The position numbers were made by a program, and so were the translations under genes. The notes beneath the pieces were generated by a model. It worked only from the letters and a program-made list of their open reading frames with translations, was not told the origin of the DNA and did no database searches. Shown here piece after piece: positions 6,645 to 10,030 of a DNA stretch of 10,030 bases (the stretch's first letter is position 1; the number at the start of each line of letters is the position of its first letter). The stretch comes from JAFKKF01 sp035651055 (GTDB taxonomy: Bacteria; Pseudomonadota; Alphaproteobacteria; Rhizobiales; Kaistiaceae): contig DASRGK010000113.1 of NCBI GenBank assembly GCA_035651055.1, positions 1 through 10,030 of the forward strand. The letters run 5' to 3'.

Positions 6645-7088
6645 ATGCACCGCACCGTCCTTCTCGCTTTCGGCGTCCTCTGCTCGGCGGGGGTGGCGAT
6701 GGCCAAGGACCGGCTCGCCGGGCCGGTTGCCGCCGACGTCATCCGCGCCATCGACGGCGATACGATCGAGGTCCGGGCCACCATCTGGATCGGCCAGGAA
6801 CTGACCACGGCCGTGCGGCTGCGCGGCATCGACGCCCCGGAACTGCACGGCAAGTGTCCGATGGAGAAGGCAAAAGCGGCGGAGGCGGCCGAGCATCTGG
6901 CGGTGATCGCCCGCGGCAGCGTCCAGCTTACCAACGTTGAAAACGACAAGTATGGCGGCCGGGTCATTGCCGACGTGACCGACGAAACCGGCGAGACGCT
7001 GTCGGCCAGGATGCTGGCGAGCGGTCTCGTTCACCCCTATGACGGGGGTGAACGGGCGCCGTGGTGCGGGCTGGCCAGCGCAGGGTAG
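6645..7088 (+). CDS. Secreted thermonuclease-like (SNase family) protein
   Basis: The 147-residue product has a signal peptide (MHRTVLLAFG, hydrophobic to about 18) with a likely signal peptidase I site after AMA at 18-20. The SNase-like domain fills the rest. Aligning by eye to staphylococcal nuclease, AIDGDTIEV (35-43) supplies the Asp39 metal ligand, RLRGIDAPE (58-66) supplies Arg58, Asp63 and Glu66, and DKYGGRVIADV (101-111) supplies Arg106. The catalytic set thus looks intact, so calcium-dependent cleavage of DNA or RNA in the periplasm or outside is plausible. Cys71 and Cys141 could form a disulfide. The end GLVHPYDGGERAPWC is typical, so the gene is complete. ATG 6645 is preferred over the upstream in-frame GTG at 6600, which precedes the promoter and spoils the signal peptide. 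No strong Shine-Dalgarno is seen. Small SNase proteins of this type may act on other substrates. Confidence 0.88.
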   Translation: MHRTVLLAFGVLCSAGVAMAKDRLAGPVAADVIRAIDGDTIEVRATIWIGQELTTAVRLRGIDAPELHGKCPMEKAKAAEAAEHLAVIARGSVQLTNVENDKYGGRVIADVTDETGETLSARMLASGLVHPYDGGERAPWCGLASAG

Positions 7089-7111
7089 CCGCCGGCGGTT
7101 TTCCTCGCATG

Positions 7112-7129
7112 GTTGCCGATTCGGGCAAC
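7112..7129 (+). other. 6-bp hairpin downstream of the nuclease gene
   Basis: GTTGCC (7112-7117) and GGCAAC (7124-7129) form a perfect stem with a GATTCG loop, 23 bases after the nuclease stop. There is no T-tract after it, so it is at most a weak terminator or an mRNA 3' end structure. A TTTT run at 7099-7102 precedes it, next to the small GC palindrome CCGCCGGCGG, which is too tight to fold well. Confidence 0.3.
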
Positions 7130-7220
7130 TCGGCTCACAGTCGGCACCGGTCGGGGCGGGCGATTCGCACAATCGAAAAATCGAAGAGCGGCCCGGCGCG
7201 GCTACAGGGAGGTCACCACG

Positions 7221-7226
7221 AGGAGG
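7221..7226 (+). promoter_or_regulatory. Consensus ribosome binding site of the DUF378 gene
   Basis: AGGAGG lies 8 bases before the ATG at 7235, the strongest Shine-Dalgarno in the window. It decides the start: the frame is open upstream to 7061 but has no hydrophobic or family sequence there. It also suggests high translation of a very small membrane protein. Confidence 0.85.
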
Positions 7227-7234
7227 CCTTGCGC

Positions 7235-7450
7235 ATGAAACCGTTGGACATGATCACACTGCTTCTCATCATCATCGGTGGGATCAACTGGGGGCTGATT
7301 GGAATTTTCGGCTTCGACCTGGTCAGCACGATCTTCGCGTTCGCGCCGATCATCGCCCGCATCATCTTCATTCTTGTCGGGCTCGCTGCCGTCTACCAGC
7401 TCATCCCGTTCGCCCGCATGATGGGCGGCGGCACGGAAGGCAGGATGTAG
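7235..7450 (+). CDS. DUF378 family small membrane protein
   Basis: The 71-residue product matches the DUF378 family, whose signature is a GGINWGL-type motif in the first membrane helix; here it is GGINWGLIGIFGFDLV at 15-30. Two membrane helices are visible (about 7-27 and 37-58), joined by a short loop containing FDLVSTIFAFAP (27-38). A short tail, FARMMGGGTEGRM, follows. Length and layout are normal for the family. No function has been established to my knowledge. Its neighbours, a secreted nuclease on the same strand and acs converging from the right, give no functional hint. The 146-nt gap from the nuclease gene suggests it has its own promoter, although I could not see a clear one. The hairpin after it ends the unit. 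Confidence 0.92.
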   Translation: MKPLDMITLLLIIIGGINWGLIGIFGFDLVSTIFAFAPIIARIIFILVGLAAVYQLIPFARMMGGGTEGRM

Positions 7451-7469
7451 GCGTTTTTGCTGTTTGCTG

Positions 7470-7500
7470 GCGCCGGACCGGCGAGGTCCGGCGCTCGCTT

Positions 7501-7501
<1 letters not shown>
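7470..7501 (+). terminator. Strong hairpin terminator between DUF378 gene and acs
   Basis: GCGCCGGACC (7470-7479) and GGTCCGGCGC (7485-7494) form a perfect 10-bp stem with a GGCGA loop. On the plus strand it is followed by TCGCTTT, a short T-tract, so it can terminate the DUF378 transcript. On the minus strand it begins 7 nt after the acs stop codon but lacks a T-tract, so it may serve acs only as a 3' end structure. Confidence 0.75.
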
Positions 7502-9444
<1,943 letters not shown>

Positions 9445-9451
9445 GGCACTT

Positions 9452-9456
9452 CCTCC
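9452..9456 (-). promoter_or_regulatory. Ribosome binding site supporting the GTG start of acs
   Basis: GGAGG on the minus strand ends 7 bases before the GTG at 9444. No ATG is positioned as well, and the product then starts where Acs proteins usually do, so this site decides the start. Confidence 0.8.
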
Positions 9457-9510
9457 GGGAGTTCGGGCTTTGGCCGACGTTGCGACAGGCCGGTTTTCGC
9501 CTCTTCCCCG

Positions 9511-9541
9511 ATCATAGACCCCGGCCCATGCCGCGAGGCAA
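9511..9541 (-). promoter_or_regulatory. Candidate acs promoter
   Basis: On the minus strand TTGCCT (9541-9536) and TATGAT (9516-9511) are separated by 19 bases. The -10 box matches the housekeeping consensus at five of six positions; the -35 box is partial and the spacing is on the long side. Transcription would start near 9504, about 60 nt before the GTG start. Confidence 0.4.
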
Positions 9542-9570
9542 GAGAGCCGGGGCCGGCGGGCGAACGATCG

Positions 9571-9605
9571 TCAAAATACAGGGCGGGCGGGCCGGGAACC
9601 CCGCC
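9571..9605 (-). terminator. Weak terminator candidate after the serine hydrolase gene
   Basis: On the minus strand GGCGGG (9605-9600) and CCCGCC (9591-9586) pair around an 8-base loop immediately after the gene's stop codon. A TATTTT stretch follows about 8 bases later (near 9573-9578). The stem is short and the T-tract displaced, so efficiency would be low if it acts at all. Confidence 0.35.
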
Positions 9606-9606
9606 T

Positions 9607-10030
9607 TCAGTGCAACGCCTCCGGCGCCAAGACCTTCAGGGCCGCGACCATGATCGCGGTCGGATCGCCCTCGACGCTCATGGCAAAGGCGAGGCTGAGG
9701 TCGAGCTTCCGGATGTAGAAAGTTCCCGACCGGTAGCCGGCGGTGCCGCCGAGGTGGCCGATGATCTCAAGGCCGCCCGGGAAAAGGTACTTTTCGAGGC
9801 CGAGCCCGTAGCCGACCAGCCCGCCCGGGCCTTCTGCCTCGACGAAACTCGCCATCGTCGCGAACGTCGCCCTGTCGGCGAAGAGGGCCCCCTCCCGGAC
9901 GGCCGCAAGCACCGTGGCGAGGTCGGCAACCGTGGTGACCAGCGCGCCGCCGCCGGCAGCATCGGCCATCGATGGGTCGACGAAACTGAGGTCGGCCGGC
10001 GCGCCGTTGACGAGGCCATAGCCATGCATC
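9607..10030 (-). CDS. Serine hydrolase, beta-lactamase class C family, C-terminal part (5' end outside the window)
   Basis: The last 140 or so residues of a beta-lactamase/transpeptidase-like serine hydrolase are present; the remainder, including the SxxK nucleophile motif and YxN motif, lies beyond the right edge. The ATG near 10029 falls within HGYGLVNG-type sequence that is internal in this family, so it is not the start. Visible hallmarks are AAGGGALVTTVADLATVLAAV (24-44 of the visible part), the GYGLGLE motif (73-79) and GHLGGTAGYRS (91-101), whose HxG equals the KTG-like third motif of class C enzymes. Members act as D-alanyl-D-alanine carboxypeptidases, esterases or amidases, and the substrate cannot be told from this fragment. 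It is on the same strand as acs, 162 nt upstream, and probably a separate unit. The family call is good, the specific activity is open. Confidence 0.82.
   Translation of the reverse strand, partial: MHGYGLVNGAPADLSFVDPSMADAAGGGALVTTVADLATVLAAVREGALFADRATFATMASFVEAEGPGGLVGYGLGLEKYLFPGGLEIIGHLGGTAGYRSGTFYIRKLDLSLAFAMSVEGDPTAIMVAALKVLAPEALH

Overview
The window is GC-rich DNA (about two thirds G+C by eye) from an alphaproteobacterium, most likely of the Hyphomicrobiales (Rhizobiales). The evidence is gene content and order: htpX, rsmB, a cytosolic heparinase II/III-like gene and purH follow one another on one strand, flanked by a TPM-domain membrane protein, a small SNase-like secreted nuclease, a DUF378 protein and acs. 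All of these read as chromosomal genes with housekeeping or envelope roles. I see no mobile element, integrase, tRNA, CRISPR array, toxin-antitoxin pair or defence cassette.

Layout. Bases 1-585 (+) are the 3' part of a TPM-domain membrane protein. It converges on a minus-strand run that, in transcription order, is htpX (6473 to 5556), rsmB (5565 to 4237), the heparinase-like gene (4137 to 2362) and purH (2344 to 731). The gaps suggest one operon: a 10-nt htpX/rsmB overlap, 97 nt between rsmB and the heparinase-like gene (99 nt between the rsmB stop codon and the next start), and 17 nt before purH. Divergent from htpX is a secreted thermonuclease-like gene (6645-7088, +), followed by a 71-residue DUF378 membrane protein (7235-7450, +). 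A strong hairpin separates that gene from the convergent acs gene (9444 to 7501, -). The minus-strand right edge (10030 to 9607) is the C-terminal part of a class C beta-lactamase-like serine hydrolase.

How the genes work together. purH performs the last two steps of IMP synthesis, rsmB methylates 16S rRNA, htpX is an inner-membrane quality-control protease and acs activates acetate. They do not form one pathway. The htpX-rsmB-heparinase-purH run looks like a conserved neighbourhood in which the heparinase-like protein has no assigned function.

Non-coding stretches are all below 300 bases: 586-730 (two hairpins, convergent gene ends), 4138-4236 (nothing clear beyond the next ribosome binding site), 6474-6644 (divergent promoters and a palindrome), 7089-7234 (a small hairpin and a strong ribosome binding site), 7451-7500 (hairpin) and 9445-9606 (acs promoter candidate and a weak terminator).

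I did not find an undescribed multi-gene system. The items most worth a second look are the heparinase-like protein with an altered signature motif, the 14-bp palindrome at the nuclease promoter, and a heat-shock-like promoter in front of the htpX run.
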